Shown in pieces: positions 17,560-24,670 of a DNA stretch of 64,000 bases; positions within the stretch are counted from its first letter, which is position 1; each line of letters starts with the position of its first letter. The translations under genes and the position numbers were made by a program. This stretch comes from Paenibacillus pasadenensis (lineage in GTDB: Bacteria > Bacillota > Bacilli > Paenibacillales > Paenibacillaceae): positions 54,558 to 118,557 of the forward strand of contig NZ_JAMBOT010000010.1 of assembly GCF_023715725.1 (NCBI RefSeq). Reading direction: 5' to 3'. A model generated the notes under the pieces. It made no database searches. It was not told the DNA's origin and saw only the letters and a program-made list of their open reading frames with translations.

Positions 17560-17712
17560 ATGGCTAAAGACGTACTTTGTGAAGTGGATAGCTGCAAAAA
17601 CTGGGCTTCCGGTAACAAATGCAACGCTTCTTCCATTTATGTGACCAGCAATCGCGGACAAGCGAGCAATTCCCAAGAAACCGACTGCAAAACATTCGAA
17701 GTTAAAGCTTAA
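17560..17712 (+). CDS. DUF1540 small cysteine-rich protein
   Basis: A 50-residue protein with a perfect AAGGAGGTGA ribosome site. Four cysteines are spaced in the DUF1540 pattern (DVLCEVDSCKNWASGNKCNAS ... ETDCKTFEV), which suggests metal binding. Family members are small, widespread in Firmicutes and uncharacterised. A terminator follows 15 bases after the stop, so this is a monocistronic gene. About 220 bases upstream of it (17340-17559) hold no other gene. Confidence 0.88.
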   Translation: MAKDVLCEVDSCKNWASGNKCNASSIYVTSNRGQASNSQETDCKTFEVKA

Positions 17713-17727
17713 TGGATTCATTCACGA

Positions 17728-17755
17728 GGCAGCCGTGCCAGCGGCTGTCTTTTTT
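17728..17755 (+). terminator. Terminator of the DUF1540 gene
   Basis: GGCAGCCG / CGGCTGTC stem with one G-T pair, loop TGCCAG, six T residues. Confidence 0.85.
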
Positions 17756-17945
17756 GCGCATACCGCCTCTGCAGACGGTACAGCGGTTGTTCTCGCTTCA
17801 TCTACTATACTCAATAATGATTATTGTTATCAAGTGGTTTGGAGAAGTTTTTTTAAAAAAAGAGTCAACGTTCCCTATCCTATGTTAAAATCAGTTTCTG
17901 GAATCTTGGAAAAATCTTTCATATAAGGAGCGAGAAGGTTAGGAA

Positions 17946-18389
17946 ATGAAATTTGTTCCAAAGCGAGAGCTGCTGCCGGCGCTGAATACCTGGTTGATCG
18001 TCGGATTTCTGCTTGCGGGCGGTATAACAGGTTTACGGAATGATGAAGAAGATTGGATAATCCGGCATATCGTCTCGGTGCTGATTCTGTTGACCGCGGC
18101 TTTAATTGTCTGGATCTGGTCCGGAACCTCCTATACCTTCGGTCAGGAGCACTTGAGAATTAAGATTGGCCCGATCGTCAAACGTATTCCCTATCGCAAG
18201 CTGTCCCGTGTCCGGCATACGGAGCCTTCGCCAATGAGCCTTTTTGCGCTGCGGCGCATCGAGCTGTCGGTTGGAGCTTATGACTGTTATCAGCTCGCTC
18301 CGAAGCAGGAAGATAGGTTTCTGGAAGAGCTTTGCGAGCGCTGTCCGCAGCTCATTGTCGAGCAGGCGGCTGCGGGCAGCGAGCGCTGA
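17946..18389 (+). CDS. PH-domain membrane protein
   Basis: A 147-residue protein with two N-terminal transmembrane helices (about 13-30 and 45-62) and a bacterial PH-like domain. The domain begins SGTSYTFGQEHLRIKIGPIVKRIPYRKLSRVRHTE and continues to LAPKQEDRFLEELCERCPQL. This is the YdbT/bPH-like layout. Function is unknown; a membrane-associated envelope role is usual. AAGGAGCGAGAAGG precedes ATG 17946. It converges on the FecCD operon with only 14 bases between stop codons and no obvious terminator. Confidence 0.78.
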   Translation: MKFVPKRELLPALNTWLIVGFLLAGGITGLRNDEEDWIIRHIVSVLILLTAALIVWIWSGTSYTFGQEHLRIKIGPIVKRIPYRKLSRVRHTEPSPMSLFALRRIELSVGAYDCYQLAPKQEDRFLEELCERCPQLIVEQAAAGSER

Positions 18390-18403
18390 TTGCTTTATTT
18401 CGG

Positions 18404-19498
18404 TTAACGGATGCCCCGGCGATTACGATAGAGCAAGTAGATGAAAAATGGAGCCCCTACGGCCGATGTAAACACGCCGACCGGTATGTCGAAGGGCAAA
18501 AATGCGGTGCGGGCGACAAAATCGGCCAGTACGACGATAAGACTGCCGCATAAAGCGGATACAGGGATGAGCCGTTTGGCAGATGGTCCGACGAGCTGTC
18601 GGGCGATATGCGGCCCGATCAGTCCGACAAAACCGATGGAGCCTCCAATCGCAACGGCCGATCCGGCGAGACCGACGCTGATGGCGATCAATCCTCTGCG
18701 GCTGCGCTCCACGTGGCTGCCAAGACCGGAGGCAGTCTCGTCGGACAGCATGAGCACGTTCAGGCTCCTGCCATGATAAAGAGCGATGATCAGGAACAGA
18801 GCCGTCCAGGGCAGGAGCGTCCAGACATGCTGCCATGACGTGCCGTAAATGGTTCCGGTCAGCCATATATACGCGTCCGTTGCCGTATAGACCGAGCCTA
18901 ACAGCAGAATCGTGTTTGTGAAGGCAGTGGTCAGCGCCCCCATGCCGATGCCGACAAGAATGAGTCTGGCGGGAGTCACGCCGCGTTTCCAAGCCGCCGA
19001 ATAAACGATGACGGACATAAGAGCCGCCCCGGCCATTGCGACGGCAGGCAGCCAGTGAATGCTGAGCGATGCGGGACGAAAGGTGAGAAAAGCCGAAGCG
19101 GCAGCCGCAGCCCCGCCGGATATACCGACCAGATCGGGCGCGGCAAGCGGATTGCGGAATACTCCCTGCAGCAGCGTCCCCGCCACCGAGAGCGCTGCAC
19201 CGGCCAAAATGCCTACGAGGAGCCGGGGCAGCCGGAACTCGCGAACGATAACGAGATGCTCGACAGCTCCGCTGCCGCCAAGCGCCTGCAGCATCAGGGC
19301 AGGACGGATATACGATTCGCCGAATAGCAGATAAGCGAAGGCGGTCAGCGCCAATCCCAGACTGAGCAGCAGCATCCAGCCCTTTGTGCGGCTGAGGTGT
19401 TTGCGGCTCCGGGGCGGAGCAGCTGGAGACGGCTGGTGCGGCTGTTCATGAGAAGATCCGGCATGAACGGGTCTTTTTTTATTTTGGTTAGCGCTCAT
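18404..19498 (-). CDS. Iron-siderophore ABC transporter permease (FecCD family)
   Basis: A 364-residue inner-membrane permease, last gene of the operon. After a cytoplasmic N-terminus (about 40 residues) there are about nine to ten helices. FecCD hallmarks are REFRLPRLLVGILAGAALSVAGTLLQGVFRNPLAAPDLVGISGGA and, near the end, GSIGFVGLIGPHIARQLVG. It should form a heterodimer with the overlapping upstream permease (ATGA overlap at 19495-19498) to pass ferric siderophores. No ATPase is encoded here, so an FhuC/YusV-like protein from elsewhere must drive it. Confidence 0.95.
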   Translation of the reverse strand: MSANQNKKRPVHAGSSHEQPHQPSPAAPPRSRKHLSRTKGWMLLLSLGLALTAFAYLLFGESYIRPALMLQALGGSGAVEHLVIVREFRLPRLLVGILAGAALSVAGTLLQGVFRNPLAAPDLVGISGGAAAAASAFLTFRPASLSIHWLPAVAMAGAALMSVIVYSAAWKRGVTPARLILVGIGMGALTTAFTNTILLLGSVYTATDAYIWLTGTIYGTSWQHVWTLLPWTALFLIIALYHGRSLNVLMLSDETASGLGSHVERSRRGLIAISVGLAGSAVAIGGSIGFVGLIGPHIARQLVGPSAKRLIPVSALCGSLIVVLADFVARTAFLPFDIPVGVFTSAVGAPFFIYLLYRNRRGIR

Positions 19499-20511
19499 GA
19501 GCCGGCCCTCCCTTTGCGTGCGATATATAGGAAAAATGGCGTGCCGATGACGGCGGTCAGCACGCCGACGGGAAGCTCTTGCGGCATGATGATGTATCGG
19601 GCGGCAACATCGGCCGCAAGCAGCAGCATCGCGCCAAGCAGAATGCTGTACGGCACCATCCAGCGGTGATCGAGCCCGGAGAAAAAGCGGGCGATTACGG
19701 GAATGACGATGCCGATAAAGCCGATCGGACCGGCTACAGCAACGGAACCGCCGGCAAGCAGCACGATGGCGATGCCGCCGATGATTTTGACGAAATTGAT
19801 GTTCAGGCCGAGTCCTTTGGCAGTCTCTTCCCCGGCGGCCAGCAGATTCAGATGGCGGGCGAGCAGCAAGGCTGCAGCTATGCTGATAAGCATATAAGGC
19901 GCAACGGCTGCCAGAATGCCGAGCGGCCGTCCCGCGATGGAGCCGCTCATCCAGAACAGCACGTCCTGCAGCGATGCCTGGTTGCGCACGAGCATTCCTT
20001 GTGTGCCGGCAGCAAACAGCGCCGACATGGCCGAGCCTGCCAGCACGATGCGCAGCGGCGACAGGCTGCTGCTGCCGAGCGCGCTCAAGCCGTAGACAAG
20101 CATCGCGCCGACGGCTGCTCCGGCGAAAGCCGCCCAGGCGAGCAGATCGACGCTTTCAACTTTCAGCATCGTAATCGCGAATACGACCATTAGCGCTGCG
20201 CCGGAATTGATGCCAAGGATGGAAGGTGATGCAAGCGGATTGCGCGTTATCGCCTGCATGATGACGCCGGCTACGGCGAGGCTGGCGCCTACTGCGGCGG
20301 CAATCAGCGCGCGCGGCAGTCTGGTCAGCCGGATAACTGCCTGGTTCATGGACGTCTCATCGTAATGAAACAGCGCCGCCCACACTTCGGACAGGCTGAC
20401 GCGTGTATAGCCCAATATGATGTTTGCAGCGGCGAACAGGAGCAGCAGTGCCACTCCGACTGCAAGTCCGGCGGCTTTGAGGGCGGTTCCGGGTAAGCCC
20501 AATTGGTTCAT
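19495..20511 (-). CDS. Iron-siderophore ABC transporter permease (FecCD family)
   Basis: A 338-residue permease with the same family signatures: VIRLTRLPRALIAAAVGASLAVAGVIMQAITRNPLASPSILGINSGA and GPIGFIGIVIPVIARFFSG. TAGGAGCG precedes ATG 20511. It is separated from the binding-protein gene by 96 bases holding a strong hairpin (20544-20573), so it is probably made in smaller amounts than the binding protein. Confidence 0.95.
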   Translation of the reverse strand: MNQLGLPGTALKAAGLAVGVALLLLFAAANIILGYTRVSLSEVWAALFHYDETSMNQAVIRLTRLPRALIAAAVGASLAVAGVIMQAITRNPLASPSILGINSGAALMVVFAITMLKVESVDLLAWAAFAGAAVGAMLVYGLSALGSSSLSPLRIVLAGSAMSALFAAGTQGMLVRNQASLQDVLFWMSGSIAGRPLGILAAVAPYMLISIAAALLLARHLNLLAAGEETAKGLGLNINFVKIIGGIAIVLLAGGSVAVAGPIGFIGIVIPVIARFFSGLDHRWMVPYSILLGAMLLLAADVAARYIIMPQELPVGVLTAVIGTPFFLYIARKGRAGS

Positions 20512-20543
20512 CGTATCGCTCCTATCGGGATTTACGCTGAAAA

Positions 20544-20573
20544 TCCCGCTCCGCGAGGGGGCGCGGAGCGGGA
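20544..20573 (-). terminator. Strong hairpin between binding-protein and permease genes
   Basis: Perfect 12-bp GC-rich stem (TCCCGCTCCGCG / CGCGGAGCGGGA) with a 6-base loop; read on the minus strand it is followed by TTTTC. The place and shape fit an intra-operon partial terminator or 3' mRNA stabiliser that would keep binding protein in excess over permeases. Confidence 0.75.
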
Positions 20574-20607
20574 CGAGACATAACGGATGACATTTATTGA
20601 GGTCGGA

Positions 20608-21897
20608 CTAGTCGATGTTGAAGTAGAAATAGAGGTCGTCGAGCATTTTGTCTGCTGCGAGCGGTCCGCCGGAAAGATTCCAGTTGACGGCGTTGACCTT
20701 GTAGTATTTCTTGTTTTTGACGGCTTTAAGGTTGGACCAGAGCGCGTTGTCAATCCATTCCTTTTGTGTTTTATAAATAGCGCCATCGCCGTCCCAGTCT
20801 ACGGTGAAATCAAAGATATAATCGGCATCCAGCAGCGGTATTTGCTCTTTGGACGGAATGTTGAAGATGTCGGACGAAATATCCGTTTGGGCTTTCGGGA
20901 AGCTGAAGCCCAGGTCCTTCAGAATGTTGGGAGCAAATCCTTCTAGGTAGAAGCGCGCCGTACCGTTAGGATTGATGCGCATAACGGACACATCAATGTT
21001 TTTGATGCCGCTGCCCATCCGCTTTTTGAAGTCGGCAGTGCGGGAAGCCCATTTGGACAGGTAAGCGTCGGCTTTGGATTGTTTATTCAAGACATCGGCT
21101 GCAAATTTAAGATTGTTCTGCCAGCTGAAGACGTCCTCGGTCATCACCGTCGGAGCGATTTTGTTCAGCTGATCGTTGATTTTTTCATGACGCATTTTAG
21201 AGGCGATAATAAGGTCCGGCTTCAGGTTGGCTATTCCCTCCAGGTTAGGCTGGGTTTCGTCGCCGAGATCCTTGACGCCGATCAGGCTTGGGCGCAGGTA
21301 CTCATAAAACGGCTGCTGCAGGTAGGATTCCACAGCACCGACCGGCTTGACGCCGAGCAGAACGCTGGTGTCTACCATGCCGTTGAACAGGATGACGACG
21401 CGCTGCGGCACGCTTTTCAGCGTTGTAGAACCCATAGCGTGTTTAAACGTTTTAACCGTTTGCACGGTCAGCGTTTTGGAGGAGTTGTTCCAGTTCGTCC
21501 ATACGCCCAGAGCGTCGGACAGTGCTGCAGCAGGGACGAGAACGTCTTTGCCTTTGGCAATTGGAAGCGCGGAGAGCGTGAGGGCTTTGCCGTTCAGCGT
21601 CGCCTTGGTGGAGCCAGGCGTGAAGCCGATCGTACGCGTTCCGCGAGTGATGACCATTTTTTTGCTGGCGGAATCGGATTTGTAGGTAGCGTTCAGCTTA
21701 ACAGCAAATGCTGCTGCAGGCAGGTACACGCGGCCGTTGATAATGGTCGGCTTTACGGAGCCGAAGCTGGCTTTGCTGCCGTTAATCGTAACAGATACCG
21801 CTGTGGAGGCTGCGGCGGCCGAAGCGGCCGGGATGAGCGATAAAATAAGTGCAAAGCTCAAAATGAAAGCGAATAATCGGTTTCCTGAGAGTTTCAT
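20608..21897 (-). CDS. Siderophore-binding protein fused to an N-terminal stalk domain
   Basis: A 429-residue exported binding protein. Signal peptide about 1-28 (RLFAFILSFALILSLIPAASAAAAS). Residues 30-150 form a copper-amine-oxidase-like stalk domain (NGRVYLPAAAFAVKLNATYKSDSASKKMVITRGT, then KDVLVPAAALSDALGVWTNWNNSSKTLTVQT). Residues 155-429 are a FepB/TroA-type ferric-siderophore-binding domain (RVVILFNGMVDTSVLLGVKPVGAVES, PNLEGIANLKPDLIIAS). Gram-positive binding proteins are normally lipoproteins. No lipobox cysteine is visible, so the stalk may hold the protein in the wall. It belongs to the Fur-controlled operon. Confidence 0.92.
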   Translation of the reverse strand: MKLSGNRLFAFILSFALILSLIPAASAAAASTAVSVTINGSKASFGSVKPTIINGRVYLPAAAFAVKLNATYKSDSASKKMVITRGTRTIGFTPGSTKATLNGKALTLSALPIAKGKDVLVPAAALSDALGVWTNWNNSSKTLTVQTVKTFKHAMGSTTLKSVPQRVVILFNGMVDTSVLLGVKPVGAVESYLQQPFYEYLRPSLIGVKDLGDETQPNLEGIANLKPDLIIASKMRHEKINDQLNKIAPTVMTEDVFSWQNNLKFAADVLNKQSKADAYLSKWASRTADFKKRMGSGIKNIDVSVMRINPNGTARFYLEGFAPNILKDLGFSFPKAQTDISSDIFNIPSKEQIPLLDADYIFDFTVDWDGDGAIYKTQKEWIDNALWSNLKAVKNKKYYKVNAVNWNLSGGPLAADKMLDDLYFYFNID

Positions 21898-21926
21898 CTT
21901 GTGGTATCACCTTTCCTGAATAGAGT

Positions 21927-22436
21927 TTAGGTTGACGGGCCTTGAAGCAGTTCGTTCAAATCGCGGTACGTCTGGTACAGTCGGTACGATACATCAACCG
22001 GGCTTTCGGCAGAATCCTGGTTCAGCAGCAGAGTGAGGTCGGCGCGAACGGCAGCGGCTTTATCTGCGTGAAGCGACTTCATATCAGCCTCAATTGCAAG
22101 CCAGATGCCGGCCAGCTGCTCGGTCAGCGAACGGAGTGTTTCTGCTTCTCCGGCCTCTGCAGCCTGCTTCAGGTCCTTGACGGCGCTGCGGCTGGACTGA
22201 AGCCCTTCTGCGGCATCGGCTACGGTAGCTTCCTTAATGCGGCTCCAGGCATCGCCGTCTGTCGGCTTTTGCCCGCTCTCCGCTTCAGCCTTGGCTTTTG
22301 CTTTGGCTGCAGCCTCCGTTTCCCCGCCCTCCGAACGGCCTGTTCCGGTTTCTGTATTTCCGGCGCATCCGCTTGCAACAAGCGCTGCCAATACGAGCAG
22401 CACGAGCGCGCGGTAGATCTTTTGATGCAAGAACAT
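21927..22436 (-). CDS. Lipoprotein, first gene of the Fur-regulated operon
   Basis: A lipoprotein of up to 169 residues. The signal peptide ends in the lipobox LVASGC. The mature part is low-complexity Ala/Glu/Lys (GGETEAAAKAKAKAEAESGQK) followed by a helical region (VKDLKQAAEAGEAETLRSLTEQLAGIWLAIEADMKSLHADK) that resembles the W/E helices of EfeO/FTR1-type iron proteins; that resemblance is only by eye. The G-run before ATG 22436 touches the start codon, while TTG 22430 lies 6 bases from GGGGG, so TTG 22430 is the more likely start. The gene is 29 bases upstream of the binding-protein gene. Confidence 0.8.
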   Translation of the reverse strand: MFLHQKIYRALVLLVLAALVASGCAGNTETGTGRSEGGETEAAAKAKAKAEAESGQKPTDGDAWSRIKEATVADAAEGLQSSRSAVKDLKQAAEAGEAETLRSLTEQLAGIWLAIEADMKSLHADKAAAVRADLTLLLNQDSAESPVDVSYRLYQTYRDLNELLQGPST

Positions 22437-22457
22437 CCCCCATTTTTGAAGGCGTAA

Positions 22458-22472
22458 TGAAAATGATTCTCA
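22458..22472. promoter_or_regulatory. Fur box
   Basis: TGAAAATGATTCTCA matches the 7-1-7 Fur consensus TGATAATNATTATCA at 12 of the 14 fixed positions, and overlaps a possible minus-strand -35 (TTGAGA). It lies about 22 bases upstream of the first gene of the siderophore operon, so iron repression of all four genes is expected. Confidence 0.85.
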
Positions 22473-22650
22473 ATACATTCTATGCGGACAGGACTGGGCT
22501 TGGATATGCACAGGATTGCCCTCCTTGCATGGATTATATTGTCATTTTGGTGTCGGGCCAGAAGGGAGATTGAGGGGCAAATAGGCCGCAGCTGTCATTC
22601 TGTCCCCCCAATCGTGTATGATGAATAGACTTAAATGGTGGAGGTTTACG

Positions 22651-23565
22651 ATGGATTACATCATTCTCGATATTGAGTTCAATGGGAGAAAATTCGCCAG
22701 CGACAAGCCGATGGAAGTGATTGAGATCGGCGCAGTGCGGCTGAATGACCGCCTCGAGCAGGTCGACGAGTTTTCCTCGCTGATCAAACCGGTTTATTTT
22801 GCCAAGCTGAATAGCTTTATCCGGGAGAAAACGGGCATTCCGCAGGAGGCGATCGATACGGCCAAAGGCTTCGTGCCGGTCATCCGGGCGTTTCGCGAAT
22901 GGCTGGACCGCAGCTCGGTCTGCACGTTCGTCACCTGGGGCGGAGAAGATCTGAAGCGGATTGTGCTGGACACCCGGATGCATCGGCTGGACGATACGTA
23001 CTGGCTGGGGGCAGACTATTACGATCTGCTCAAGGTCTACCTGCGCACACGCGGGCTGAGCAACGATGTCAGCGTGGAAAAGGCGCTGGAGGAGCTGGCC
23101 ATTCCGGCAGAGGGCTCCGCGCACCGGGCGCTTGATGACGCGCGAATGACAGCGCAAATTTTCCGCCGTGTGTTCCCGGATATCGCGCCGGATACGGATA
23201 TTCGCCGATATAAGGACACCTATTCCAATGCCAAGGAACGGCGTATGGTCAAAAATGCGATTCGAGGTTTGGCGGTGTTGAAGGTGCAGCCTACATGGGA
23301 GCTGGTGGCGGAGAAGCTGGCGAAAGCCAAAGTCAACATGGACAATGTCAAAAAGGCGGCTGAGCTTAAAGCCTATTATGATATTGAAGCGGCGAAGCCA
23401 GTGAAGCCCCGTCCTCCTCGTCCGGCACAGCAGGAAGAAGGGCATGCTGGGGATAGCGGAGGCGATGCGGCTTTATCGGCGAAAGCAGCAGATGAGGATG
23501 AGGCAGCTCAAGTGTCAGCGGCTTCTGAGGATTCCTTCCGTGCCGGCCTGGAGCAGGCGGAGTAA
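22651..23565 (+). CDS. DEDDh 3'-5' exonuclease (KapD/DnaQ-like)
   Basis: A 304-residue exonuclease. ATG 22651 after GGTGGAGGT starts directly on the catalytic strand MDYIILDIEFNG (D-x-E). The DEDDh set continues with VTWGGEDLKR and HRALDDARM (His and Asp). This is the RNaseT/DnaQ fold trimming 3' ends of nucleic acids. After residue 190 there is an added tail with a basic region and a Pro/Ala/Glu-rich end, of unknown purpose. It is monocistronic, convergent with exonuclease III. Confidence 0.88.
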   Translation: MDYIILDIEFNGRKFASDKPMEVIEIGAVRLNDRLEQVDEFSSLIKPVYFAKLNSFIREKTGIPQEAIDTAKGFVPVIRAFREWLDRSSVCTFVTWGGEDLKRIVLDTRMHRLDDTYWLGADYYDLLKVYLRTRGLSNDVSVEKALEELAIPAEGSAHRALDDARMTAQIFRRVFPDIAPDTDIRRYKDTYSNAKERRMVKNAIRGLAVLKVQPTWELVAEKLAKAKVNMDNVKKAAELKAYYDIEAAKPVKPRPPRPAQQEEGHAGDSGGDAALSAKAADEDEAAQVSAASEDSFRAGLEQAE

Positions 23566-23596
23566 AGCGAATAAAGCAAACGCGCTTAATAAAAAG

Positions 23597-23634
23597 AGAC
23601 GCCTCACCGCTCTGTGCGGGGGAGGCGTCTGTTT
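23597..23634. terminator. Bidirectional terminator
   Basis: AGACGCCTC / GAGGCGTCT stem with inner CCGC/GCGG pairing and a weak T-tract on each side, between two convergent nuclease genes. Confidence 0.75.
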
Positions 23635-23657
23635 GTGCTTGCGCTCTAGCTTGCGCT

Positions 23658-24422
23658 CTAACCCGGTACCTCGGATAGCTCCAGTATGACCGGGCAGTGA
23701 TCGCTCCCCAGCACCGCGCTGTCGATGTCCGCCGATGTAATCAGCGGGCGCAGCCGGTCGGAAACGAGGAAGTAGTCGATCCGCCAGCCGATGTTCCGCT
23801 CACGGACCTTCGGCATGAAGGACCACCATGTATAAGCGTCTGTCCGGTCGGGGTGGAGGAAGCGGAACGAATCGGTAAAGCCCGATTCCAGCAGTGTCGT
23901 CATGCAGCCGCGCTCCTCGTCCGTAAAGCCGGAGTTGCCCCGGTTGGGACGGGCGTTTTTGAGATCGACGTCCTGATGGGCGACATTGAGATCGCCGCAC
24001 ATGACAACCGGCTTCACGGCGTCCAGCTTCCGCAAATAATCCAGCATGCGGGCTTCCCATTCCAGCCGGTAAGGGAGCCGCGATAGATCGCGCCGGGAGT
24101 TGGGCGTATATACGTTGACCAGATACCAGCCCTCGAACTCCAGGGTCAGAATGCGGCCTTCTTCTTCAAAATCGTCCTCAAGCCCGTAACGTACGGACAA
24201 TGGCTTATGACGCGTCCATACGGCGGTGCCGGAATAGCCCTTACGCGCGGCGTAGTTCCAGAACAGATGATAGCCCTCGCCATGCTCCAGCTCAATCTGT
24301 CCCTCCTGCAGCTTCGTTTCCTGCACGCAGAACACATCGGCGCCGACCGCTTCGAAATAGTCGGCAAAGCCTTTTTTGACACAGGCGCGCAGTCCGTTCA
24401 CATTCCATGATACAAGCTTCAA
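23658..24422 (-). CDS. exoA: Exodeoxyribonuclease III (AP endonuclease)
   Basis: A 254-residue AP endonuclease/3'-phosphatase of base excision repair. TTG 24422 is the likely start: AGGAGG lies 8 bases before it and the protein then begins MKLVSWNVNGLRAC as in Bacillus ExoA; the ATG at 24446 lies upstream of that site. Catalytic motifs: CVQETKLQ (metal-binding Glu), YTPNS, GDLNVAH, and the C-terminal GSDHCPV (Asp-His pair). Length matches the family. Confidence 0.95.
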   Translation of the reverse strand: MKLVSWNVNGLRACVKKGFADYFEAVGADVFCVQETKLQEGQIELEHGEGYHLFWNYAARKGYSGTAVWTRHKPLSVRYGLEDDFEEEGRILTLEFEGWYLVNVYTPNSRRDLSRLPYRLEWEARMLDYLRKLDAVKPVVMCGDLNVAHQDVDLKNARPNRGNSGFTDEERGCMTTLLESGFTDSFRFLHPDRTDAYTWWSFMPKVRERNIGWRIDYFLVSDRLRPLITSADIDSAVLGSDHCPVILELSEVPG

Positions 24423-24611
24423 GTTGTTGTCCTCCTGGTGCTTCATCGCCCATTAAGTGTAGCACGGGAGGAGGAGGCTGTCAGCGGCGGCAGCCAGACA
24501 AAACAATCCAGTCCGCCAGCTTTCGGCATGCCGCAAGCGATCCGGTTAAGAGACTCCCTCCGGCATGCGGGGCTTGCCGTTGCAACCGGACGGGCAGAGC
24601 GTGCGCGCAGC

Positions 24612-24640
24612 GAAAAAACAGCCCTCCTGTAGAAGGGCCG
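24612..24640 (-). terminator. Terminator of the alkaline phosphatase gene
   Basis: On the minus strand: GCCCT...AGGGC stem followed by TGTTTTTTCG, about 30 bases after the stop. Confidence 0.75.
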
Positions 24641-24670
24641 TTTCTGTTGTCGGCTGGCGAAAGGTTAGCC

